Source of the DNA: CALLVY01 sp937899855
Lineage (GTDB): Bacteria > Bacteroidota > Bacteroidia > Chitinophagales > Saprospiraceae
NCBI GenBank assembly: GCA_039820405.1
Contig: JBCBQC010000036.1
Location: 1 to 57,691, forward strand
DNA length: 57,691 nt
Direction: 5' to 3'
Shown here piece after piece: positions 19,485 through 28,406 of the stretch. The notes beneath the pieces are model-generated. The model was not told the DNA's origin. It searched no databases and worked only from the letters and a program-made list of their open reading frames with translations. Every line of letters starts with the position of its first letter. The stretch's first letter is position 1. A program made the position numbers and the translations under genes.

Positions 19485-19567
19485 AATCGTTGCAACGAAT
19501 TTTCGCTCGCCCGGGCCCCTTCAAAAGCCCCCCGAGCCCATTTTGCAAACCTCAAAATCATTGCCTT

Positions 19568-20203
19568 ATGAACGCTTTATCAGCCCTCATCAGCCAATCG
19601 ATCTTCTTCCTACTCAGTACCACCGGAGCCTTTACCCAGAGCGCCGCCGCTACGCCCCCATCCACCTCCCCCAACATCGAGGTGATCGTCGAAGCCGACC
19701 GCAACGCCGCCGCCCTCCTGGTGTTCCTCCGCCACATCCCCACCAGTGGAGTACAAATCTACCTGGAGGACCTTCGGGGGACCCACCTCCTCCACGAAAC
19801 CGTCAACGACCGGCCCAGCGCCGCCAAACGCTACCAATTGCAGCACCTGCCCCCCGGCACCTACCGCCTCCGATTGGACGACGAGTACCGCGAGATCTAC
19901 CAACCCCTCAAGTTCAACGGCCGCAGCGTCACCATTCTGGAACAACAGCGCACCATCCGCCACAAACCCCAGATCGCACTCGACCAACGCCAGTTGCGGG
20001 TACTCCTGCCCAATCAAAGCACCGCCAAGGTCCACATCGCCATCGTCGATGCCGAAAACAACGTGCTTTACCGCGAACGCCACCGCATCCAAGGCCCATT
20101 CCGCAAAACCTACGCGCTCGACCAATTTCACCGGGGCACCTACGCCATCCAAATTCGCACCGAGGGTAAAACCTACGCCAAATCCTTTACCCTCCACCAT
20201 TGA
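19568..20203 (+). CDS. Small secreted beta-rich protein of unknown function
   Basis: A 211-residue protein. ATG 19568 gives a signal peptide (NALSALISQSIFFLLSTTGA, then FTQS). The mature part looks like two similar beta-sandwich halves. The first has GVQIYLEDLRGTHLLHETVN then LQHLPPGTYRLRLDDEYREI; the second has KVHIAIVDAENNVLYRER then LDQFHRGTYAIQIRTEGKTY. The phrase L/F..L/Y..GTYxxxI/L in each half is like the last strands of T9SS sorting tails and of DUF3244-type proteins in this phylum. The second half could therefore be a degenerate sorting tail, but the call is only structural. It is monocistronic, with a terminator 49 nt downstream. Confidence 0.65.
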   Translation: MNALSALISQSIFFLLSTTGAFTQSAAATPPSTSPNIEVIVEADRNAAALLVFLRHIPTSGVQIYLEDLRGTHLLHETVNDRPSAAKRYQLQHLPPGTYRLRLDDEYREIYQPLKFNGRSVTILEQQRTIRHKPQIALDQRQLRVLLPNQSTAKVHIAIVDAENNVLYRERHRIQGPFRKTYALDQFHRGTYAIQIRTEGKTYAKSFTLHH

Positions 20204-20251
20204 TCCATCAAAAGCTTACCATAATCTATTGAGTTTGTTAACAGTATCGAG

Positions 20252-20281
20252 AGAGGAGGCCCCCATCACGGGGCCCCCTCT
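20252..20281 (+). terminator. Intrinsic terminator
   Basis: A 12-bp stem with one mismatch (AGAGGAGGCCCC with GGGGCCCCCTCT) around a six-base loop follows the small secreted protein gene and leads into ACTTTATT. Confidence 0.7.
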
Positions 20282-20337
20282 ACTTTATTCCCAAAACGCT
20301 GCGAAACGCTACGCCCACAACCTCGAAGCGCCCCACC

Positions 20338-20376
20338 CCAAAAAAAAGAACCGGAGCCCCCAAAAGGAGACCCCGG
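20338..20376 (-). terminator. Intrinsic terminator of the first SprB-repeat gene
   Basis: On the minus strand an 11-bp stem with three G-T pairs (CCGGGGTCTCC, loop TTTT, GGGGGCTCCGG) is followed by TTCTTTTTTTT. It lies 26 nt after the stop codon at 20402, a standard distance. Confidence 0.75.
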
Positions 20377-20401
20377 CCAACTATTATTAGGAAACTTACG
20401 A

Positions 20402-23400
20402 TTACCGCATCAAAGTAACATCCCCCGTAAACAACTCCACACTACCATCGCTAAACCGAATCTTCGCGATGTACACGAATACCGCCGGCTGCATATCCTC
20501 ACCCTGCAAAGTACCATCCCAACCCAGGTCGGGATTATTCGGTGCAAAATTGGTGTTCTCGTACAGGATCTCTCCCCAACGATCGAAGATAAATAAAGAC
20601 TCAATCTCCTCTACGCCCTGACCCGCAAAAATGGTAAAGGACTGATTGTTGGGATCCGTCGCGTCCGGTGCAAAACCGGTAGGGATGTATACTAAACGTT
20701 CTTTTTTCACCCGGACCATCACTTGATCCTCGGTGACACAATTGTTCTCATCGCGTATTCTAATGGTGTAAGGCGTACTGATCAAAGGCCGAACCAGGAG
20801 GTCCAGACAGTCGTCGCTCCAACACTCAAATTCTCCAGGACTCAGCCAGAAGAAGGTATCTACCGCCGTCAGCGGGATGCCCGTAATTTCTGGCTCGATG
20901 GTCGTACTGTCTCCCCAGGCAATTTCCTGATCACCGCCCAAGTCGATGTTGATGGGATCGGGCTCGGTGATCATGATCGTATCGCGATCCATACAGCCGT
21001 TGGCGTCCATCGTCTCCACGATGTACTCTCCCGCCGTCAGACCGGGGAAGACCCCACTGCCAAATACACTGCCGTCGATCGAGTAACGGTAGGGCGCCGC
21101 ACCACCGCCGACCTGGTCGACGAAGATCATACCATTCGCATCTCCGTGACACTGGATGGGAATAAAGTCGGGCTCCGTTACTACCGGCTCGGGGGAGGTC
21201 AGTGAGACCTGGTCCTCAAAGGGACAGTCGTTGGCATCCGTTACCGTGACGAGGAAAACACCGGGACTCAAATCCCCTACCGTGGCACCTTCCCGACCAT
21301 CTTCCCAGGTGAAGTCGTAAGGACCCGTACCGCCCGTCGCCGTTACCGTCACCGATCCATCGGTGGATTCGGCGCAGCTGACGTTAAAGCCCGCGTAATC
21401 CGATACGCTTTCCACTTCGAGGAGTACCTCGGTGGGTTGGGTCACTTCAAAACTTTCGGTCGTCAAACAATTATTGGCATCGTACACCGAAACCGAATAG
21501 GTTCCCGCCGCCACACCAGTCGGGTTGGCGATGGAATCCAGATCACTCGTCCAGACGTAGACGTAGTCACCAGTACCCCCACTGGCCAGTACCTCGATGC
21601 CACCATCAGCCGCGCCAAAACAATTGGCGGGAGCTCCGGTGATGCTGCTGACCAGCTCCGGAGGATCACTGATGTTAAAGGTTTCAGTAAATTGACAACC
21701 CTTGCTATCGATTACCGTTACTTGGTATTCTCCCGAGGCCAGATTTTCCGGAGCCTGCTGACCATCCAGGGCATCTTCGCGCCAGTCGTATTGATAAGGA
21801 GGCGTACCTCCCGTTGCGGCAATAATCGCCGCCGCATCCGATTCCCCATTACAAGAAATGCCAAGTGGCACTTCCGAAACGGCCAATAGCTGTGGCGGTT
21901 CTTCCACTACCGCTTGCTCCGTAAAGGTACAATCGTCCGCATCGGTCACCGTCACAAAGTAGGTACCCGCCGGCACACCTTCCAGCCGATCACCCATGTA
22001 CTGGGGATCCTGCCAGGTATAGTCAAATGGTGGAATACCACCCGTCACCATTACTTGTACAATGCCATCGTCTCCACCAAAGCAACTGGTCGGGTCCGCA
22101 GTGGTACTGACCAGCAACATATTGGGCGTCGTGACGCTTTCGGTAAAGGTCATGGTACAACCACTGGCGTCGGTTACGGTAGCCAGGTAAGTTCCCGCAC
22201 TCAACCCCGTGGGGTCCTCGCTGTTGGAAACCGTCGTACCCGAAGAATTGGTCCAAACGTATTGATAGCCTCCGGTACCCCCAATCACGTCGACGTCGAT
22301 CGATCCGTTGGCCAGGCCACAAGTGGCGTCAATCGTTCCAACGGTCGACACTTCGATCAATGGTGGCTCCGTGATGGTCGCACTCGCTACGATGGTACAA
22401 CCATTGGCATCGGTCACCACTACGTTGTAGGTATTGGCCGTCAGACCACCGGGGTTCTGTACAGCTCCCGCACCGTTGTCCCACTGGAAGGTGAAGGGGG
22501 GGGTCCCTCCCGACGCCGTCAGGCTGATGGATCCATCCGATCCACCATTACAAGTGACGTCGATGTGGGTGGTTGAAGCGCCCAAGTTTTCGGGCGAACC
22601 CACCACGAAGGATTCAACAATGGTACAATCGTTGGCATCGGTTACCGTAAGGGTGTAGGTACCCACGCCCAGACCGGGTTGGTTGGGGGAGTTGGGTAAG
22701 GTGGGGCTCCAATCGTAGCGGTAGGGCATGGTTCCACCGTCGACGACCGCCGTTACGCTTCCGTTGCTTTGGTTACAAGTCGCTTGAGTCGTCGACCCGG
22801 TCAGGTCGAGGACTGGTGGCTCATTGACCGTCAGGTCATCGAGTACAAAAGAGCAACTTTGGGCATCGGTAATGGTTACCGAGTAAACGCCCTGGGTCAC
22901 TCCCGTCGCTATGGGTTCGTTGCCGGCGATGCCGCCCGACCAGTTGTAGGTATAGCTGCCGGCACCACCAGCGGCTACCACGGCAATGCGTCCCGTACTG
23001 TTTCCAAAGCAGTCGACATCGACGATGGAGGAAATGGCGGTGGGAGCATCGGGGATGCTGATGGTTTCGATCAATTGGTAAGGACAGCTATTGGCGTCGG
23101 TAATGGTCAGGTAGTAATCGCCCATGGCCAAGCCCGATAGGTCGCGGGAACTGGAGGTAAAACCACCGGGGCCTTCCCAGCTGAAGGAGTAACCCATGGT
23201 ACCTCCCTGGACTTGTAGGGTGATGGAGCCGTCGTTGTTGGCGCAGCTCGCATTGAGGGGGAAGGACTGGGCAAAGAGGGCCGCCGGTTCGGGAATGGTG
23301 ACGCTGGTTTCGAGCGGACAGCCATTGGCATCCGTCACCGTAGCCAGGTAGATTCCCGCCGTCAAACCACTGGGGTTAGCGATGTTACCCTGCGGGGGAT

Positions 23401-26400
23401 CCCAGACGTAGTCAAAGGGCGGCATTCCACCGGTGACGTTGAGCTGGATTTCCCCATCACTATCACCAAAGCAACTGACCGGACGAACGTCGGTGGGTTG
23501 GAAGGCCAAACCATCCGGTGGAATCACCTGCGCCAGGGCCGAAACGGTACAACCGTTGGCATCGGTGGCCACCAGGTTGTAATCACCAGCGGGCAATCCC
23601 GAGGGGTTTTGGTCCATGATCGAGCCGTTCCACAAGAACGTGTAGGGCGGTGTTCCGCCGTTGACGTCTATCTCGACGCTACCGTTGGCATCGCCACAAG
23701 TAGCGGGTACGATATTGAGAATGTCGGCCGTCAACTCGGCGGGTTCGGTGATGACGAAGGATTGGGTAATCGAACAATTGTTGATGTCGGTCACGACGAC
23801 TTCGTAGTTACCCGCCGGGAGGCTTCCCGGGTTACTGATCGGAGGAGCGGGCAGGCCGTTGCTCCAATCGTAGAGGAAGGGCGGTGTTCCGCCCGTGATA
23901 TTCACTTCGATGCTACCCGTATTGGACAGATAACACTTGGCATCTTCCTGGGTAAAGTCGAGCATCGGGCCATTGGGGACCAGGATGGTCGTTTGGACGA
24001 TGGTTTCGCAAAGTTTGGCATCGGTGATGGTTACTTCGTAATTGCCGGCGGGCAGGCCGGTTGGATCCTGAACGGGCATGGCGCCGCCGGTCCAGGCGTA
24101 GGTATAGGGAGTAGTACCTCCGGTGACGGTCAGGTTGATGCTCCCGTCGCTCAGCCCGCAGGAGGCCAGTGTCGTGATGGCATCGCCCTGGAGCGGCTCG
24201 GGTTGGCCAACGTTGGTGGTCAGCGTAATCTCACAGCCATCGGCATCGGTGATGGTCAGGCTGTAGGGCCCGGCCGGTACCCCCATCAGGTCTTCCGCAT
24301 TGGGGGTGGGTACGTAGTTCCACTGGTAGGTATAGGGATCGTTGCCCCCCGTCACGTTGATCATGATATTGCCATCCGAGTCGCCAAAGCAGGAGACCGA
24401 ATCCACCTGGAGGACGTTGGCCTCAAAGTTATTGGGCGTACTCACGGTTTCGGAGTAAATCAATTCGCAGTTGTTGTCGTCGGTGATGGTCACCGAATAG
24501 GTACCCGCGCCGAGGCTGGAAGCTACGGGCCCGGTTTGACTATTCGCATTGACATCCCATTGATAATAGATGGTACCCGTCCCCCCACTTACGGAGATGC
24601 CGATTGAGCCATTGCTTTCGCCACAGGTCGCATTGACCACCAAGTCGGTGAGGGCGGCCAAAGGAGCGGCGGGTTCGGTAATGGTGACGGTATAATCTTG
24701 CGCACAGCCATTGGCATCGGTGGCGGTTACGTTGTAGATGCCGGCGGTAAGGGAATTGGCCGTCGCGGTAGGTTGACTACCTGCATTGGCGTCCCAGAGG
24801 TAATCGTAGGGGGCGGTTCCGCCAGATGCTTCGACGGTGGCGCTTCCCGTGGATTCACCGTAGCAGGCGACGTTGACTTGATCGAGGGGACTGACTTGGA
24901 CGGGGGTAGGTTCGGTAATCGTTACACTGCCAATGTCCACACAGCCATTGTCGTCAATCACGGATACGTTGTAGGTGCCGGCCCCGAGTCCCGTAGCGGT
25001 TGGGCCCGTTTGGTTGCCCGTACCCGGGCCCCACTGGTAATTTAGGGCTCCCGTGCCGCCTTGACCATTCGCCGTCGCCGTCGCGTCCGTATCGCCTCCA
25101 CAATCGAGGAGGGTCGCCGTTACACTAATCATTTCCAACAAGACCGGCTCCGTAATCGTTACACTGCCGATGTCTGAACAGCCATTCACATCCGTCACCG
25201 TCACGTTGTAAGTCCCCGCGCCTAGGCCCGTAGCCATTGGGCCCGTTTGGTTACCCGTACCCGGGCCCCACTGGTAATCCAGGGTTCCCGTACCACCTTG
25301 GCCAGTAGCCGTCGCCGTACCATCTAGGTCGCCATTACAGTCCAATAGACTCGCCGTTACGCCGGTCATTTCTACCAAAACCGGATCGGTGATCGTGACC
25401 TCGCCAACGTCCGAGCAGCCATTCATATCCGTCACCGTCACGTAGTAGGTTCCCGCACCCAGGCCCGTAGCCATTGGGCCCGTTTGGTTACCCGTACCCG
25501 GACCCCACTGGAAATTCAAAGTTCCCGTTCCGCCCTGACCACTCGCCGTCGCCGTACCATCCAGATCGCCATTGCAATCCAGCAAGTCAGCCGTCACACT
25601 CGTCATCTCCACCAGGGTCGGTTCCGTAATCGTGACCTCGCCAACGTCCGAACAGCCATTGACATCCGTCACCGTCACGTAGTAGGTTCCGGCGCCCAAG
25701 CCAACCGCCGTTGGGCCTACTTGGCCACCCGCTGCGGGCCCCCACTGATAAGTGAGATTGCCCGTACCGCCCTGACCACTCGCCGAGGCGGTGGCATCTT
25801 GATCGCCATTACAATCGAGTTGACTAGCGGTAACGCTCGTCATCTCGACCAGCGTCGGTTCCGTAATCGTTACACTGCCAATATCTGAGCAACCATTTTG
25901 GTCCGTTACCGTCACGTTGTACGTTCCCGCACCCAAGCCCGTGGCTATCGGGCCCGTTTGGTTACCCGTGCCCGGGCCCCACTGATAATTCAGCATGCCC
26001 GTTCCACCCTGGCCAGTAGCCGTCGCCGTACCATCCAGGTCGCCATTGCAATCCAACAGTCCAGCCGTTACACTGGTCATCTCGACCAGCGTCGGTTCCG
26101 TAATCGTTACACTGCCGATATCCAAACAGCCGTTTTCGTCCGTCACCGTTACGCTGTACGTACCCGCACCCAGGCCGGTAGCCGTCGGGCCCGTTTGGTT
26201 GCCCGTGCCCGGGCCCCATTGGTAATTCAGCATGCCCGTTCCGCCCTGGCCAGCAGCCGTCGCCGTAGCGTCCGTATCGCCGTTACAATCGAGTTGGGTA
26301 TCAGGGGTTACACTGAGCATCTCCACCACGGTTGGTTCGGTGATGGTGACCATTTCTTCCGCCGTACAGCCATTGGCATCCGTCACGAAGACGGTATAAG

Positions 26401-28183
26401 TACCGGCGGCCAAACCCGTTGCCGTCAGGCCGTTTTGGCCCGTGGGCGTCCAAAGGATGGTCGTTGTCCCTACTGCATCCACCAGGCTAATCGTAGCGGA
26501 GCCATTGGCTTCGCCATTGCAATTGGCGGGTTGGATGGCTTCTTCGACGATATCGATGGGTGGTGTACCCACCACGTTGACTTCGAGCGAATCCACACAG
26601 CCATTTTCTCCGGTCACCGTCACCCAATAAGAACCCGGTGCCAGATCAGTAGCCGTTGCCGTCATCTGACCACCCGCATTGCTGTCCCACTCAATTTCGG
26701 GGTTGGTGGTATTGGTCACATCAACCGTTGCCGTACCTACGGGGTCGCCACAATTGGCGGGGGTGCTGGACCCCGCGAGGGTGGGCGGCGTAAAGTCCGC
26801 TATGATCTCAATGGAGTCGACCATGGTACAACTAGCAAATTGGTTGAAGTCGGTATAGGTCAGGGTTACGACATACGTACCGGGTGCACAGACGAATAGG
26901 ATTTCCGAATTGACGTTGCCATCACACACTTGCCCATCGTCGGTCGACCATTCCCAGGAGGCATTGGGATCACCAAATTGGGGACTGTCGACAAAGATAA
27001 CCGTACCGATGTCAAAGTTCGCACAGTTGAGTTGGGCGTCGACAGTAAAGCCATCAATGATCGGTCGTACCACTTCCAAATTGACGACGACGCTACTATC
27101 ACAGCCATTGACGGTGGTAAAGTTATTGAGGGGAATCTCGGTATTGATCAGGGGGATGGTGTAGGGGACGCCGTCGATGAGGGCAAAGTCCCCGAAGCAG
27201 ATGGCGGTATCGATAAAGCCGGGTTCGACGAAGTACTCTTCGACTTCTAGGAAGACGGTACTGTCGCAGCCCGCGGCGGTGGTAAAGACGATTTCATTTT
27301 GCCCAACGCCGTAAAATAGGTTCGTTCCTGGGTAAAAATAGCCGGGATCTTCGGGGCAGTAGAAATTGGGCCCGAGGAAGGTCTCGGTGGGTTCGGCAAC
27401 GTCGACGAAGAAGCACTCGACGTCGGCTTGGAAACAAGCGTTGACGGCTTGTACACAAACTTCGTAGGTCCCTTCTACTCCCGGAGGCCAGGAGATGGTG
27501 GCGTTGGTTCCGTTGACGACGATGTCGGCACCGGGGTTCACCGTCCAGATGTAGTCCGTGGCGTTGGCTACGGGAAAGGTCTGGTAGTTGACGGGGGCGC
27601 CACCGGGGCAGCCGGTGAGGGGGCCAAAGGGGGCCACCGTGGGGCCGGGGGGTTGGTCGAAAATGGTACTTCCCGAAACTACCGTCACGGTATATTCGCA
27701 GGAGGCTCCGGCACAACCATCGAACCAGATGAAGTAATCGTCGCCGGGGATCAATCCAGAGGCGGACAAGACGATGGGGTTGGGACCGGGGCAGGCACCC
27801 GAGCAGACCACTCCCGTCGTGTTGATGTCGGGACAGCCGCCGACGATTCCCGCCTGCATCCCGTTACCCTGGGTACAGTTGCCCCAGGCGATGCTGAGGG
27901 TCAGGTTGGTGGTACCCGCTACGAAGGCCAACCACTGGGTGTTGTTGGGTACGTTGTTGCCATTACAGAGGGGATTGGGAGCCGTGGGGTTGTTGACGGG
28001 GGGTACCGTGTTCGTGTATCCATTGATCCCGTCGACACAGGGGATACAGGTGGCGTCACAAGAGGTCCCGGTGGGATCGGCCCCATTACAGGGTGGGACG
28101 TTGGACTGCGTAAAAACGGCTAGGGGGAAAAGCACCATACAGAGCGTGCCTACCCAGAAGGTAAGTGTAAGTTTCCTATTCAT
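20402..28183 (-). CDS. Giant SprB-repeat surface protein with type B T9SS sorting domain (paralogue 1)
   Basis: A 2593-residue protein. The ATG at 28183 gives a signal peptide (NRKLTLTFWVGTLCMVLFPL, then AVFTQ); the 67 residues open upstream have no signal character. Residues about 25-220 form a Cys-rich domain with PLCNGNNVPNNTQWLAFVAG, shared with the next two genes. About 300-460 holds two GCDS-type repeats. About 464-2411 is an array of about 25 SprB-type repeats (usual core: C.GdsdGsi...v.GGt.pY.y.W, then GtY.vtVtDanGC). Six of these (24910-26330) are nearly identical 79-residue units. The end is a gliding-type (type B) sorting domain: VYIPTGFAPD, FIFDRWGEILY, WDGTLQGEDMQPAVFVYIAK, LFTGDVTLMR. 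SprB repeats are known from the Flavobacterium gliding adhesin, so a surface adhesion or gliding role is likely. Confidence 0.9.
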   Translation of the reverse strand: MNRKLTLTFWVGTLCMVLFPLAVFTQSNVPPCNGADPTGTSCDATCIPCVDGINGYTNTVPPVNNPTAPNPLCNGNNVPNNTQWLAFVAGTTNLTLSIAWGNCTQGNGMQAGIVGGCPDINTTGVVCSGACPGPNPIVLSASGLIPGDDYFIWFDGCAGASCEYTVTVVSGSTIFDQPPGPTVAPFGPLTGCPGGAPVNYQTFPVANATDYIWTVNPGADIVVNGTNATISWPPGVEGTYEVCVQAVNACFQADVECFFVDVAEPTETFLGPNFYCPEDPGYFYPGTNLFYGVGQNEIVFTTAAGCDSTVFLEVEEYFVEPGFIDTAICFGDFALIDGVPYTIPLINTEIPLNNFTTVNGCDSSVVVNLEVVRPIIDGFTVDAQLNCANFDIGTVIFVDSPQFGDPNASWEWSTDDGQVCDGNVNSEILFVCAPGTYVVTLTYTDFNQFASCTMVDSIEIIADFTPPTLAGSSTPANCGDPVGTATVDVTNTTNPEIEWDSNAGGQMTATATDLAPGSYWVTVTGENGCVDSLEVNVVGTPPIDIVEEAIQPANCNGEANGSATISLVDAVGTTTILWTPTGQNGLTATGLAAGTYTVFVTDANGCTAEEMVTITEPTVVEMLSVTPDTQLDCNGDTDATATAAGQGGTGMLNYQWGPGTGNQTGPTATGLGAGTYSVTVTDENGCLDIGSVTITEPTLVEMTSVTAGLLDCNGDLDGTATATGQGGTGMLNYQWGPGTGNQTGPIATGLGAGTYNVTVTDQNGCSDIGSVTITEPTLVEMTSVTASQLDCNGDQDATASASGQGGTGNLTYQWGPAAGGQVGPTAVGLGAGTYYVTVTDVNGCSDVGEVTITEPTLVEMTSVTADLLDCNGDLDGTATASGQGGTGTLNFQWGPGTGNQTGPMATGLGAGTYYVTVTDMNGCSDVGEVTITDPVLVEMTGVTASLLDCNGDLDGTATATGQGGTGTLDYQWGPGTGNQTGPMATGLGAGTYNVTVTDVNGCSDIGSVTITEPVLLEMISVTATLLDCGGDTDATATANGQGGTGALNYQWGPGTGNQTGPTATGLGAGTYNVSVIDDNGCVDIGSVTITEPTPVQVSPLDQVNVACYGESTGSATVEASGGTAPYDYLWDANAGSQPTATANSLTAGIYNVTATDANGCAQDYTVTITEPAAPLAALTDLVVNATCGESNGSIGISVSGGTGTIYYQWDVNANSQTGPVASSLGAGTYSVTITDDNNCELIYSETVSTPNNFEANVLQVDSVSCFGDSDGNIMINVTGGNDPYTYQWNYVPTPNAEDLMGVPAGPYSLTITDADGCEITLTTNVGQPEPLQGDAITTLASCGLSDGSINLTVTGGTTPYTYAWTGGAMPVQDPTGLPAGNYEVTITDAKLCETIVQTTILVPNGPMLDFTQEDAKCYLSNTGSIEVNITGGTPPFLYDWSNGLPAPPISNPGSLPAGNYEVVVTDINNCSITQSFVITEPAELTADILNIVPATCGDANGSVEIDVNGGTPPYTFLWNGSIMDQNPSGLPAGDYNLVATDANGCTVSALAQVIPPDGLAFQPTDVRPVSCFGDSDGEIQLNVTGGMPPFDYVWDPPQGNIANPSGLTAGIYLATVTDANGCPLETSVTIPEPAALFAQSFPLNASCANNDGSITLQVQGGTMGYSFSWEGPGGFTSSSRDLSGLAMGDYYLTITDANSCPYQLIETISIPDAPTAISSIVDVDCFGNSTGRIAVVAAGGAGSYTYNWSGGIAGNEPIATGVTQGVYSVTITDAQSCSFVLDDLTVNEPPVLDLTGSTTQATCNQSNGSVTAVVDGGTMPYRYDWSPTLPNSPNQPGLGVGTYTLTVTDANDCTIVESFVVGSPENLGASTTHIDVTCNGGSDGSISLTASGGTPPFTFQWDNGAGAVQNPGGLTANTYNVVVTDANGCTIVASATITEPPLIEVSTVGTIDATCGLANGSIDVDVIGGTGGYQYVWTNSSGTTVSNSEDPTGLSAGTYLATVTDASGCTMTFTESVTTPNMLLVSTTADPTSCFGGDDGIVQVMVTGGIPPFDYTWQDPQYMGDRLEGVPAGTYFVTVTDADDCTFTEQAVVEEPPQLLAVSEVPLGISCNGESDAAAIIAATGGTPPYQYDWREDALDGQQAPENLASGEYQVTVIDSKGCQFTETFNISDPPELVSSITGAPANCFGAADGGIEVLASGGTGDYVYVWTSDLDSIANPTGVAAGTYSVSVYDANNCLTTESFEVTQPTEVLLEVESVSDYAGFNVSCAESTDGSVTVTATGGTGPYDFTWEDGREGATVGDLSPGVFLVTVTDANDCPFEDQVSLTSPEPVVTEPDFIPIQCHGDANGMIFVDQVGGGAAPYRYSIDGSVFGSGVFPGLTAGEYIVETMDANGCMDRDTIMITEPDPINIDLGGDQEIAWGDSTTIEPEITGIPLTAVDTFFWLSPGEFECWSDDCLDLLVRPLISTPYTIRIRDENNCVTEDQVMVRVKKERLVYIPTGFAPDATDPNNQSFTIFAGQGVEEIESLFIFDRWGEILYENTNFAPNNPDLGWDGTLQGEDMQPAVFVYIAKIRFSDGSVELFTGDVTLMR
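24910..26330 (-). repeat. Six near-identical 237-bp tandem repeats inside the SprB array
   Basis: Equivalent bases recur exactly 237 nt apart (for example 25387, 25624, 25861, 26098), so each unit encodes 79 residues. Every unit carries LDCNGDLDG or a close variant, GQGGTG, YQWGPGTGNQTGP and GLGAGTYNVTVTD. These six are far more alike than the other SprB units, which suggests recent expansion by unequal recombination or slippage. Confidence 0.9.
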
Positions 28184-28340
28184 GCGTAGCAGTTTTGGGT
28201 GTAAGTTTAGTCGTATAAGTAAGTATTCTAAAATTAATAAATCGCGCGTAAAAATTTTAAAATCCCAGAAAATAACAGCATAAACGCCGCCGTTTTTTGC
28301 GATCCACGCAATTTTACCATTCCTTTTTCTCCGAAAATAA

Positions 28341-28372
28341 CGGGGGATCTTCCGTCCTTGAAAGATCCCCCG
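28341..28372 (-). terminator. Intrinsic terminator of the second SprB-repeat gene
   Basis: A perfect 11-bp stem (CGGGGGATCTT with AAGATCCCCCG) is followed on the minus strand by TTATTTT. It sits 34 nt after the stop at 28407 and 157 nt upstream of the next minus-strand gene, so the two giant genes probably have separate transcripts. Confidence 0.8.
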
Positions 28373-28406
28373 TAACCAGCTCACTACTAGTTTACAATAC
28401 GAGAAA

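Larger units (their letters stand above)
19208..19567. other. Low-complexity intergenic region
   Basis: This gap has no convincing gene. Its left third holds two simple repeat arrays (entered separately), followed by C-rich sequence with many CCCCC runs. Near the right end is a possible -7 promoter box for the downstream gene. The open frames that cross it are Pro/Ser/Leu-rich by-products of the base composition. Confidence 0.6.

Noticed and set aside
20402..28183. Regularly spaced repeats considered as a CRISPR array
   Set aside because: The repeats are 237 nt or longer, lie inside an open frame and encode SprB domains; no short repeat with unique spacers is present.
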